DNA of 5,332 nt from Actinobacteria bacterium UBA5975 (GTDB lineage: Bacteria; Actinomycetota; Actinomycetes; Nanopelagicales; Nanopelagicaceae), in contig DJBN01000100.1 in NCBI GenBank assembly GCA_002430075.1, forward strand, positions 1,191 through 6,522, written 5' to 3'. Every line of letters begins with the position of its first letter. Position 1 is the first letter of the stretch. Shown here one piece after another: positions 1 to 5,324 of the stretch. A program made the translations under genes and the position numbers. Under the pieces are notes generated by a model. The model did not search any database. It saw only the letters and a program-made list of their open reading frames with translations, and was not told where the DNA came from.

Positions 1-3
1 CTT

Positions 4-28
4 CTACTTTTAGATCAACTACTTTTAG
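4..28. repeat. 10-bp direct repeat downstream of qcrB
   Basis: CTACTTTTAG occurs at 4-13 and again at 19-28, a 15-bp period, immediately past the qcrB stop codon. The repeat may continue to the left of the window. No function can be assigned. Confidence 0.4.
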
Positions 29-54
29 CTACTAGTGGTGACCACTCTCTAGCT
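27..54. terminator. Stem-loop spanning the qcrB stop codon, candidate terminator
   Basis: AGCTA (27-31) pairs with TAGCT (50-54) and AGTGG (34-38) with CCACT (42-46), giving 10 base pairs around a small internal loop and a 3-nt apical loop; the qcrB TAG lies inside it. Read rightward it is followed by CTTTTG, a weak U-tract, so it could end a convergent gene coming from the left. Read leftward, after qcrB, it is followed by AAAAG, so it is not a standard intrinsic terminator for the operon. It might instead protect the mRNA 3' end. Confidence 0.3.
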
Positions 55-1624
55 CTTTTGCTTCACTGGCAGATGGAGCCGATACCTGTTCGACATGAGC
101 TTGGCTAAGGCGAGCCCGAAGCTTTCCTTTAAGTCCCTGGGGATTTAGCACACCGTTGGCATCGCTATTAGGTACTTGTAAAGCCATTGGCTGCTCATGT
201 TGGGTCAGTGTGAATTTCTCAGCGGCGCTTAGCTCTTCATGCACCTCAACAAATTCACCGTGTGGCAACATCACAAGTCGGCCAGTTTCGCGGCCGTGTA
301 GTACTTTCTCACGATCGGCTCTTTGAAGTGAGAGACAGATACGTTTTGTGATCACAAAAACCATCGGTGGAATAACAATTACACCTATTCTAGTGAACCA
401 CATAATCTGATTAATCGTGAGTGAAAAATGGGTAGCAATCAGATCGTTGCCGCCATTGATCAAGACAACCAAGATAAATGAGAGCGACATTGCACCGATA
501 GCTGTGCGGTTTGGATTGTTGCGTGGTCGTTCTAGTAAATGGTGCTCGCGCTTATCGCCAGTCATCCAAGATTCGATAAATGGATAGAGCGCCATAAGCG
601 TGAAGAGAATTCCTGGAATAATTAAACCTGGAATTAGAATATTCCAAGAGATTGTGTATCCGAAGGCAGCAGTTTCAAGCGGGGGAGCCATACGCACTAA
701 GCCATCTAGCCATCCCATGTAGAAATCGGGTTGCGAGCCTGCTGTCACTTGCCCAGGGTTGTATGGCCCATATAGCCAGATTGGATTTATAGAGGCGACT
801 GCTCCTAGAAATGCTGTTACACCAAATACGATAAAGAAGAAGCCGCCAGCTTTTGCCATATAAATTGGCATCAGCGGATAACCAACAACATTCTTCTCGG
901 TACGACCTGGGCCAGGATATTGAGTGTGCTTCTGGTACCAGACCAACATCAAGTGAATTGTTATTAGCGCAAGAAAGATCGCAGGTAGCAACAAGACGTG
1001 CACGGTGAAAATTCGAGGTATGAAAGCTTCACCAGGAAAGGCGCCACCAAATGCGAAGAATGCCAAGTATGAACCGACAACAGGCAAGGCTTGAATAATT
1101 GCCTCGGCAATGCGGATGCCGGTTCCAGATAACAGGTCATCTGGAAGTGAGTAGCCAAGGAAGCCCTCAACAATTCCGAGAGTTACAAGACCAACACCAA
1201 TTAACCAATTTGCCTCACGAGGTTTTCTAAAGGCGCCAGTAAAGAAGACGCGCATTAGGTGGGCGATCATTCCCGCCATAAAAATTAACGCAGCCCAGTG
1301 GTGAATCTGGCGCATCAAGAGACCGCCGCGAACATCAAAGGAGATATGTAGCGCAGAGGCGTAAGCAGCCGACATCTTTATATCTTGAAGTGGCTCATAG
1401 CTTCCATCATAAACAACTTCGCGCTGTGAGGGGTCAAACCAGAAAGTTAGGAATGTTCCCGAAAGTAAAAGGATGATAAATGAATAGAGAACAATCTCGC
1501 CAAGCATGAATGACCAGTGATCAGGAAAGACTTTAGTTAGATTCTTTCGGAGCCATTTTGCAGCGCCGGTCCGATCATCTACATATCCGGCAACGTTGAC
1601 GCCAATGCGTTCTACTTTTTTCAT
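32..1624 (-). CDS. qcrB: Cytochrome bc1 (bcc) complex cytochrome b subunit QcrB
   Basis: QcrB is the membrane core of the menaquinol:cytochrome c oxidoreductase; it binds two hemes b and forms the quinol oxidation and quinone reduction sites. The 530-residue product has about eight hydrophobic helices (roughly 40-62, 107-128, 141-160, 205-230, 260-279, 326-349, 378-396, 408-428). Heme ligands fit H108/H122 and H209/H224. The second pair is 15 apart, as in cytochrome b6, rather than 14 as in mitochondrial cytochrome b. The Qo-site motif reads PDFY (299-302) instead of PEWY, as I know it from actinobacterial QcrB. Residues from about 430 to 530 form a charged cytoplasmic tail typical of Actinobacteria and absent from mitochondrial cytochrome b. 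The ATG overlaps the qcrA stop codon (ATGA), with GGGAG 8 nt upstream, so translation is probably coupled. Length is close to the mycobacterial protein (about 550). Last gene of the visible operon. Family identification is secure. Confidence 0.97.
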   Translation of the reverse strand: MKKVERIGVNVAGYVDDRTGAAKWLRKNLTKVFPDHWSFMLGEIVLYSFIILLLSGTFLTFWFDPSQREVVYDGSYEPLQDIKMSAAYASALHISFDVRGGLLMRQIHHWAALIFMAGMIAHLMRVFFTGAFRKPREANWLIGVGLVTLGIVEGFLGYSLPDDLLSGTGIRIAEAIIQALPVVGSYLAFFAFGGAFPGEAFIPRIFTVHVLLLPAIFLALITIHLMLVWYQKHTQYPGPGRTEKNVVGYPLMPIYMAKAGGFFFIVFGVTAFLGAVASINPIWLYGPYNPGQVTAGSQPDFYMGWLDGLVRMAPPLETAAFGYTISWNILIPGLIIPGILFTLMALYPFIESWMTGDKREHHLLERPRNNPNRTAIGAMSLSFILVVLINGGNDLIATHFSLTINQIMWFTRIGVIVIPPMVFVITKRICLSLQRADREKVLHGRETGRLVMLPHGEFVEVHEELSAAEKFTLTQHEQPMALQVPNSDANGVLNPQGLKGKLRARLSQAHVEQVSAPSASEAKELESGHH

Positions 1625-2622
1625 GATGGGCGCTCCCAGTAGCTTGGTCCGACAGGTTCATTAAATGGATTTTGTGCAACGAGATATCCATCGGCATCAA
1701 CAGTTATTGATAGCTGAGGAAGTGGTCTAGCAGATGGCCCAAAGATAACTTTCGCTGCGCGCGTCACATCAAATGTTGATTGGTGGCATGGGCAGAGCAG
1801 ATGCTTAGTCTGCTGTTCATATAGCGCAACTGCGCATCCCATATGTGAACAGATCTTAGAGAAGGCGATAATTCCATCGTATGTCCAAGAGAGGCGCTCG
1901 GCATCTAGCTGAAATTCAGATGGACGCAGGCGGATTAAGAGGACTGCATCTTTTGCAATATCGGATAAGTGCCGTGTGGAACCTGGCTCTAGCTCAGGAA
2001 GTACTTGGGCAACTGCGCCGATTTCTAAATCTTCTGGGCGAATTGGGCGATCACCTGGGTCGGTAACTAGTCGAGTACCGCGCTTCCATGAGGTCTTCTC
2101 TAAATCTTTTCCTGGTAGCGGACCTAGGTCTCGCAGCAGTACCAGAGGAGTTAACGCAGAGAATCCAAGTGCCAATCCGAGAGTTCGCTTTATCAGCGAG
2201 CGACGACCAAGACCTGCGGCCGCTGCCTGCTCTTTAATGGTCTGATGAAAATCCGCTCTATCTTCATCTGGAGATCTAAATTCGTGGCGCTTAGCAATAA
2301 CTTCGGTATCTGGCATCAACATCTTTGCCCAATGAACTAAACCAAGTCCGATAAATAGCAACGAGATTGCCATTCCAAGACCAAGAAATAGTTGATGTGC
2401 ATTTGTATCGCCCATGATTGGTATAAAGAAGAAGACATCATCTTTTATAAAAATGTAAGCATAAATTGCAAGAACTGTTCCTAGCGCAGAGAGAATAAAA
2501 AGAATTGCGACTTGACGCTCGGCAAGATCAGCTGCCTTTGGATCGGTATCAGTTTTGCGATGTACATGCTCTGGAAGTCCGGGATCTTCGAACTTTGCAA
2601 TCTGGTTGAATTCGTCAGACAT
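1621..2622 (-). CDS. qcrA: Rieske iron-sulfur subunit QcrA of the cytochrome bcc complex
   Basis: QcrA carries the [2Fe-2S] cluster that takes the first electron from menaquinol at the QcrB Qo site and hands it to QcrC. The 333-residue protein has two N-terminal membrane helices (about 38-59 and 76-99). A cytoplasmic segment follows, ending in a twin-arginine motif (GRRSLIK, R140-R141), and then a third helix (about 147-165), the layout known for the Streptomyces Rieske protein, whose third helix is Tat-dependent. The C-terminal Rieske fold has both boxes: CSHMGC (C258, H260, C263) and CPCH (C277, C279, H280). Cluster ligands would be C258, H260, C277 and H280, with a C263-C279 disulfide. Length is nearer the Streptomyces protein than the longer mycobacterial one. 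The ATG lies 3 bp after the qcrC stop; upstream there is only a weak purine stretch (GGCGAGATAGG) inside the end of qcrC, so coupling to qcrC translation is likely. Confidence 0.96.
   Translation of the reverse strand: MSDEFNQIAKFEDPGLPEHVHRKTDTDPKAADLAERQVAILFILSALGTVLAIYAYIFIKDDVFFFIPIMGDTNAHQLFLGLGMAISLLFIGLGLVHWAKMLMPDTEVIAKRHEFRSPDEDRADFHQTIKEQAAAAGLGRRSLIKRTLGLALGFSALTPLVLLRDLGPLPGKDLEKTSWKRGTRLVTDPGDRPIRPEDLEIGAVAQVLPELEPGSTRHLSDIAKDAVLLIRLRPSEFQLDAERLSWTYDGIIAFSKICSHMGCAVALYEQQTKHLLCPCHQSTFDVTRAAKVIFGPSARPLPQLSITVDADGYLVAQNPFNEPVGPSYWERPS
1633..1637 (-). promoter_or_regulatory. Ribosome binding site of qcrB
   Basis: On the minus strand GGGAG sits 8 nt before the qcrB ATG, inside the last codons of qcrA. 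It is the clearest Shine-Dalgarno in the window and supports the ATG that overlaps the qcrA stop. Confidence 0.6.
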
Positions 2623-2625
2623 TAC

Positions 2626-3456
2626 CTATCTCGCCTTCGCCGTTAGCCACACTGCAATACCAATTAAAAGACCAAGTCCAAGTGTCCAAACCAGTAATCC
2701 CTCTGTTACTGGGCCGGTTCTACCAAGAGAGGCACCACCAAGATTTGGTTCGCTCTCGGCAGATTTTATCCACTTTAGAATTGAGAGTTTCTCTTCAGGT
2801 GTAATTGTCTTATCGCTAAAGACTGGCATTGATTGCGGGCCAGTAATCATCGCTTCATAAATGTGCTTTGCTTCAACGCCCATAACAGTTGGCGCATATT
2901 TGCCTTGCGTAAGAGCGCCACCTTGTCCAGCAAAGTTATGACACATTGCGCAGTTAGTTCTAAAAAGCTCACCACCTTCAGCAGTGTTTCCATCTCTCTC
3001 ATAAGTTAATTGCGCTTCATTTATAGCTGCAGGGCCTGGAGCCAGCGAGGCAACATATGCGGCAAGTGCAGCGGTCTCTTCCTCGTTATAAATCGGATCC
3101 TTACGCATTGCCTGTTGACTCATATCAGCCATTGGCATACGGCCGGTTCCAACTTGGAAATCTACAGATGCTGCGCCAACGCCAATTAGGGATGGGGCAA
3201 TTCCGGCACCTTCAGCATTTAGGCCGTGACAAGAAGAACAACCTTGAGCAAAGATTCGGGCGCCCTCTTCAATAAGTGTTGACTTTGGAGTTGATTCCAT
3301 GCGGCTTGAATTTGGCAGTGCGCTGGCAACTTGAAAAGTTGCGCCTAGAGAGATTAGGGCAGTTATCAAAAGTGCAGGCGCAGCGTAGCGATGGCGGCGA
3401 TATCGTGAGAGCCGCTTGACTCCTGCATTCACATCTAACTTCTTCAACTCTCTCAC
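2626..3456 (-). CDS. qcrC: Diheme cytochrome c subunit QcrC of the cytochrome bcc complex
   Basis: QcrC replaces both cytochrome c1 and soluble cytochrome c in Actinobacteria: two covalently bound hemes c relay electrons from the Rieske protein directly to the aa3 oxidase, in a bcc-aa3 supercomplex. The 276-residue protein has a basic N-terminus and signal-anchor helix (about 26-46), and two cytochrome c domains with CSSCH (C73, C76, H77) and CAMCH (C169, C172, H173). Likely axial methionines are M107 (GRMP) and M210 (SMP). A C-terminal membrane helix (about 253-273) is followed by a short basic tail. Length matches the mycobacterial protein (about 280). The start is GTG; an in-frame TAG lies immediately upstream, so no longer form is possible, and the positive N-terminus before the helix supports this start. 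It lies 34 bp after ctaE with no obvious promoter of its own, so it is probably co-transcribed. Confidence 0.96.
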   Translation of the reverse strand: MRELKKLDVNAGVKRLSRYRRHRYAAPALLITALISLGATFQVASALPNSSRMESTPKSTLIEEGARIFAQGCSSCHGLNAEGAGIAPSLIGVGAASVDFQVGTGRMPMADMSQQAMRKDPIYNEEETAALAAYVASLAPGPAAINEAQLTYERDGNTAEGGELFRTNCAMCHNFAGQGGALTQGKYAPTVMGVEAKHIYEAMITGPQSMPVFSDKTITPEEKLSILKWIKSAESEPNLGGASLGRTGPVTEGLLVWTLGLGLLIGIAVWLTAKAR

Positions 3457-3458
3457 CT

Positions 3459-3490
3459 ATCTGTCGTTAATCTGTTGGATATCTGATCTG
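3459..3490 (-). repeat. Four CAGAT repeats in the ctaE-qcrC spacer
   Basis: The 34-bp spacer read on the minus strand contains CAGAT four times (plus-strand ATCTG at 3459-3463, 3470-3474, 3481-3485 and 3486-3490). Three copies are spaced exactly 11 bp apart. The last copy lies directly before the qcrC GTG, where a Shine-Dalgarno would be expected, and no AGGAGG-like sequence is present. The role is unknown; it may be chance in a short AT-rich spacer. Confidence 0.4.
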
Positions 3491-4123
3491 CTATTTAATT
3501 AAGTAGATTGCAGAGAAGAGTGCAATCCAAACTACATCTACAAAGTGCCAGTAGTACGAAACCACAATTGCGGTCTGTGCCTGCTTGTGACCAAATTTCT
3601 GTGCGCGAAATACGCGGATCATTACAATTAAAAATGCAATAAGTCCACCAGTAACGTGCATTCCGTGGAAGCCAGTTGTCATATAGAAAACTGAGCCATA
3701 AGCATTTGATGAGAGCGTAAGACTCTCTGAAACCAATTTCGCATATTCATAAACTTGGCCACCAATAAAGACGGCTCCCATTAAGAAGGTAAGCGCAAAC
3801 CATTCACGCATTCCCCACTTACTAAATTGTATTAGCGATCCAGTTCGCTTTGCTTGAAAGCGTTCGGCAGCAAAGACACCAAATTGGCAGGTAACCGAGG
3901 AGAGAACTAGAACAGTTGTATTTGCGGCTGCGAATGGAATATTCAGAAGGCTTGTTGACTCTAACCAGATTGCTGGGCCTTGCACTGCTCTCGTAGTGAA
4001 GTACATTGCGAAGAGCGCGGCGAAGAACATCAATTCACTAGATAGCCAGACAATAGTTCCGACAGCCACCAAATTGGGACGATTTATCTTGGCTGGGGCT
4101 TGGGAGGTTATTGCTGAAGTCAT
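3491..4123 (-). CDS. ctaE: Cytochrome c oxidase subunit III (aa3 type) CtaE
   Basis: CtaE is the non-catalytic third subunit of the aa3-type cytochrome c oxidase; it packs against subunit I and stabilises proton uptake and turnover. The product (210 residues from the chosen ATG) has five predicted helices, the short form lacking the first two helices of mitochondrial COX3. Visible family motifs (numbered from this ATG) are [15 protein letters not shown] with E30, [10 protein letters not shown] with H153 and H156, and [10 protein letters not shown] with W192, H193 and D196. I chose the ATG at 4121-4123 over the in-frame GTG at 4136-4138. It gives an MTSA... N-terminus like the mycobacterial CtaE I remember, and AATAAT lies 6 nt upstream, fitting a leaderless message. 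The GTG has AGGA only 3 nt away, which is too close for a normal ribosome binding site. First gene of the ctaE-qcrCAB operon and divergent from the receiver gene. Confidence 0.95.
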   Translation of the reverse strand: MTSAITSQAPAKINRPNLVAVGTIVWLSSELMFFAALFAMYFTTRAVQGPAIWLESTSLLNIPFAAANTTVLVLSSVTCQFGVFAAERFQAKRTGSLIQFSKWGMREWFALTFLMGAVFIGGQVYEYAKLVSESLTLSSNAYGSVFYMTTGFHGMHVTGGLIAFLIVMIRVFRAQKFGHKQAQTAIVVSYYWHFVDVVWIALFSAIYLIK

Positions 4124-4129
4124 AGGGCG

Positions 4130-4135
4130 ATTATT
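4130..4135 (-). promoter_or_regulatory. Candidate -10 box of the ctaE-qcrCAB operon
   Basis: On the minus strand AATAAT (5 of 6 matches to TATAAT) ends 6 nt before the ATG at 4123, so transcription would begin at or very near the start codon. No good -35 box is visible 16-18 bp upstream. The first base of the box is A rather than T, so this is a moderate call. It overlaps the first codons of the alternative GTG-started reading. Confidence 0.45.
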
Positions 4136-4166
4136 CACGATTCCTGCTCGAAAAGAGATATTTTCA

Positions 4167-4180
4167 CTGCCAGATGGCAG
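4167..4180. promoter_or_regulatory. Inverted repeat CTGCCA-GA-TGGCAG, candidate operator
   Basis: A perfect 6-2-6 dyad lies in the ctaE-receiver spacer. It is centred about 50 bp upstream of the ctaE start and 23 bp (about two helical turns) from the centre of the Crp-like palindrome. The 2-nt centre makes a stable RNA hairpin less likely than a protein-binding operator, and in the leaderless model it lies outside the ctaE transcript. The binding protein is unknown. Confidence 0.4.
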
Positions 4181-4189
4181 CTACTTTGG

Positions 4190-4203
4190 GTGAATCTCAT
4201 CAC
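4190..4203. promoter_or_regulatory. Crp/GlxR-like palindrome GTGA-N6-TCAC
   Basis: GTGAATCTCATCAC is a perfect GTGA-N6-TCAC dyad, matching the core of the Crp/Fnr-family consensus TGTGA-N6-TCACA; only the outermost T and A are both replaced by G. Its centre is 73.5 bp from the ctaE ATG (the likely transcript start) and 81.5 bp from the receiver ATG, so it could serve either promoter as an upstream activator site. In Corynebacterium the cAMP-responsive regulator GlxR is known to act on respiratory genes; its use here is inference. Confidence 0.5.
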
Positions 4204-4223
4204 GGGGAAATTGTGAGGAAAGT

Positions 4224-4251
4224 GGCCAGTCTGAGAGTTATCTTCAGGGCC
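4224..4251. promoter_or_regulatory. Imperfect inverted repeat over the receiver-gene -35 region
   Basis: GGCC (4224-4227) plus CTGA (4231-4234) face TCAG (4244-4247) plus GGCC (4248-4251), giving 8 paired positions with a 3-nt bulge and a 9-nt centre. GGCCAG also recurs directly at 4224-4229 and 4248-4253. The right arm coincides with the candidate -35 box at 4242-4247, where a repressor could act. This is weak evidence on its own. Confidence 0.25.
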
Positions 4252-4264
4252 AGAGATTGCAGGC

Positions 4265-4270
4265 TAGAAT
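4265..4270 (+). promoter_or_regulatory. Candidate -10 box of the receiver gene (leaderless)
   Basis: TAGAAT, 5 of 6 to TATAAT and matching TAnnnT, ends 7 nt before ATG 4278, the spacing expected when the transcript starts at the A of the start codon. The best -35 candidate at 17-bp spacing is CTTCAG (4242-4247), which is weak. The absence of a Shine-Dalgarno before the ATG agrees with a leaderless message. Confidence 0.6.
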
Positions 4271-4277
4271 TTGCGCC

Positions 4278-4694
4278 ATGAGTTCACAATCGAAACTTAC
4301 GATAGTTCTTTACTCCGATGACTCGAGCGTCAGATCAACAGTAATTACCGCCTTGGGGAGCCGAATCTCTCCAGAACTGCCCGAGCATAAGGTCATGGAG
4401 TTTGCTACGGCCCCTGCCCTTCGGCTTCATCTCGATTCAAAAGGCCCAGTCGATCTCTTTATCCTCGATGGTGAGGCTGTTCCAGAAGGAGGAATCGGAC
4501 TTGCCAGGCAGTTAAAGGATGAAGTTTTTAACTGTCCGCCAATTATGGTGATCACCGGAAGAGTTGAAGATAATTGGTTAGCTTCATGGTCAATGGCTGA
4601 AGGAGTAGCGGTTCACCCAATAGATCCCTTTACTTTTTCTGCGCAAGTGGCAGAACTTTTAAGGACCAAAACCTCTAATTCGACTCGCACCTAA
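4278..4694 (+). CDS. Stand-alone, degenerate response-regulator receiver-like protein
   Basis: A 138-residue protein with the pattern of a CheY-like receiver domain and nothing else: there is no DNA-binding or enzymatic output domain. Visible landmarks are a hydrophobic first strand ending in the acid pair D14-D15, a third strand ending in D64 (FILDGE, the expected phosphoacceptor), a fourth strand ending in T93 (MVITGR), and a final segment HPIDPF. In the last, H113 stands where receivers have the invariant lysine of the KP motif. Loss of that lysine suggests altered or phosphorylation-independent signalling. I start it at ATG 4278, because TAGAAT sits 7 nt upstream (leaderless geometry) and no Shine-Dalgarno is visible. 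An in-frame TTG at 4257 would add seven residues. It is divergent from ctaE, and its 3' end overlaps the exonuclease gene by 36 bp. The fold is likely; a function in respiration control is only guessed from position. I do not recognise a named gene. Confidence 0.8.
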   Translation: MSSQSKLTIVLYSDDSSVRSTVITALGSRISPELPEHKVMEFATAPALRLHLDSKGPVDLFILDGEAVPEGGIGLARQLKDEVFNCPPIMVITGRVEDNWLASWSMAEGVAVHPIDPFTFSAQVAELLRTKTSNSTRT

Positions 4695-5312
4695 AATATC
4701 TCTTGGGGTTCGTTTCATAAATTGTCTTAACTCTTGAGCGGTTTCGACCTCGTAGCCCGCAAGGCGTTCTAGAAGGCGATGGAGAACTTCAACAGTTGTC
4801 TTCACATCATCTAGTGCACGGTGATTTGGAAGTGCTGAGGTATTAAAGAACTGGGAGAGAGTTCCCAATTTATAATTCGCAATCTCGCTACGTTCTATAA
4901 GTAAACGAGCTAATTTTACAGTGTCGACTACCTCGAATTTTGGCCAAGGGCAGGAAAGGTTTTTTGCCGCTGCTCTTAGGAAACCTAAATCAAATGGCGC
5001 ATTATGGGCAACTAAATGTGCCTGGGTGTCATCGCCATGAACTTCTAGAAACTGCAGGAACTCAGCAAAGGCGCTTCCTATCTCAGGCGCGCCCGCAAGC
5101 ATCTCATCGGTAATCCCAGTCAAATTAGTTATGTACTCTGGAATTGGCGATTTAGGATTTACGAAAGTTGAATATTCACCGAGTACCACCCCACCCCGAA
5201 CAGCTATTGCGCCAATTTCGGTAATCGCACTGCCATTCTGGGGAGAGGCCCCAGTAGTTTCAAGATCCAAAACTATGAAAGTTGTATCGTGTAGATGCAG
5301 TTCGCTGGACAT
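4659..5312 (-). CDS. DEDDh-family 3'-5' exonuclease (DnaQ / Pol III epsilon-like)
   Basis: A 217-residue exonuclease of the DnaQ-like DEDDh superfamily, which removes nucleotides from 3' ends with two metal ions. All catalytic positions are present: D16 and E18 in DLETTG (ExoI), D108 in AHNAPFDLGFL (ExoII), and H164 with D169 in NHRALDD (ExoIII, H-x4-D). LTGITDEML (64-72) is the helix usual in epsilon and PolC exonuclease domains. The domain spans about residues 10-185; the C-terminal 30 residues are basic and end in GFGP. It is a single domain, without the UvrC-like GIY-YIG half fused to such exonucleases in some Actinobacteria. Whether it proofreads for DNA polymerase III, repairs DNA or degrades RNA cannot be told from sequence. 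The ATG at 5312 has TAACCT 6 nt upstream and no Shine-Dalgarno, consistent with a leaderless message. It converges on, and overlaps, the receiver gene. Confidence 0.93.
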   Translation of the reverse strand: MSSELHLHDTTFIVLDLETTGASPQNGSAITEIGAIAVRGGVVLGEYSTFVNPKSPIPEYITNLTGITDEMLAGAPEIGSAFAEFLQFLEVHGDDTQAHLVAHNAPFDLGFLRAAAKNLSCPWPKFEVVDTVKLARLLIERSEIANYKLGTLSQFFNTSALPNHRALDDVKTTVEVLHRLLERLAGYEVETAQELRQFMKRTPRDILGASRIRGFGP

Positions 5313-5318
5313 TATGCA

Positions 5319-5324
5319 AGGTTA
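5319..5324 (-). promoter_or_regulatory. Candidate -10 box of the exonuclease gene (leaderless)
   Basis: On the minus strand TAACCT (TAnnnT) ends 6 nt before the ATG at 5312, with no Shine-Dalgarno between them. The corresponding -35 region lies beyond the right edge of the window, so it cannot be checked here. Confidence 0.5.

Noticed and set aside
1881..3275. Several plus-strand open frames of 60-100 codons lying opposite qcrA and qcrC
   Set aside because: They are antisense to genes with clear catalytic and heme motifs, show no recognisable domains, and look like chance open frames.
4124..4138. GTG start for ctaE at 4138, adding five residues
   Set aside because: AGGA is only 3 nt from the GTG, and the extra codons overlap the AATAAT box. 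The ATG at 4123 gives the family-like MTSA N-terminus. It remains a possible alternative.
3996..4193. 65-codon plus-strand open frame across the start of ctaE and its promoter region
   Set aside because: It is antisense to conserved CtaE codons and shows no motif or convincing start signal.
4212..4227. Second Crp-like half-site TGTGA
   Set aside because: The partner half six bases later reads TGGCC rather than TCACA, so there is no dyad.
4257..4277. TTG start for the receiver gene at 4257
   Set aside because: It would place the TAGAAT box inside the coding region, has no Shine-Dalgarno, and adds seven residues before the expected first strand of the receiver fold.
4659..4740. Bidirectional terminator between the convergent receiver and exonuclease genes
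   Set aside because: I found no stem of useful length with a T-tract on either strand; the genes overlap here instead.
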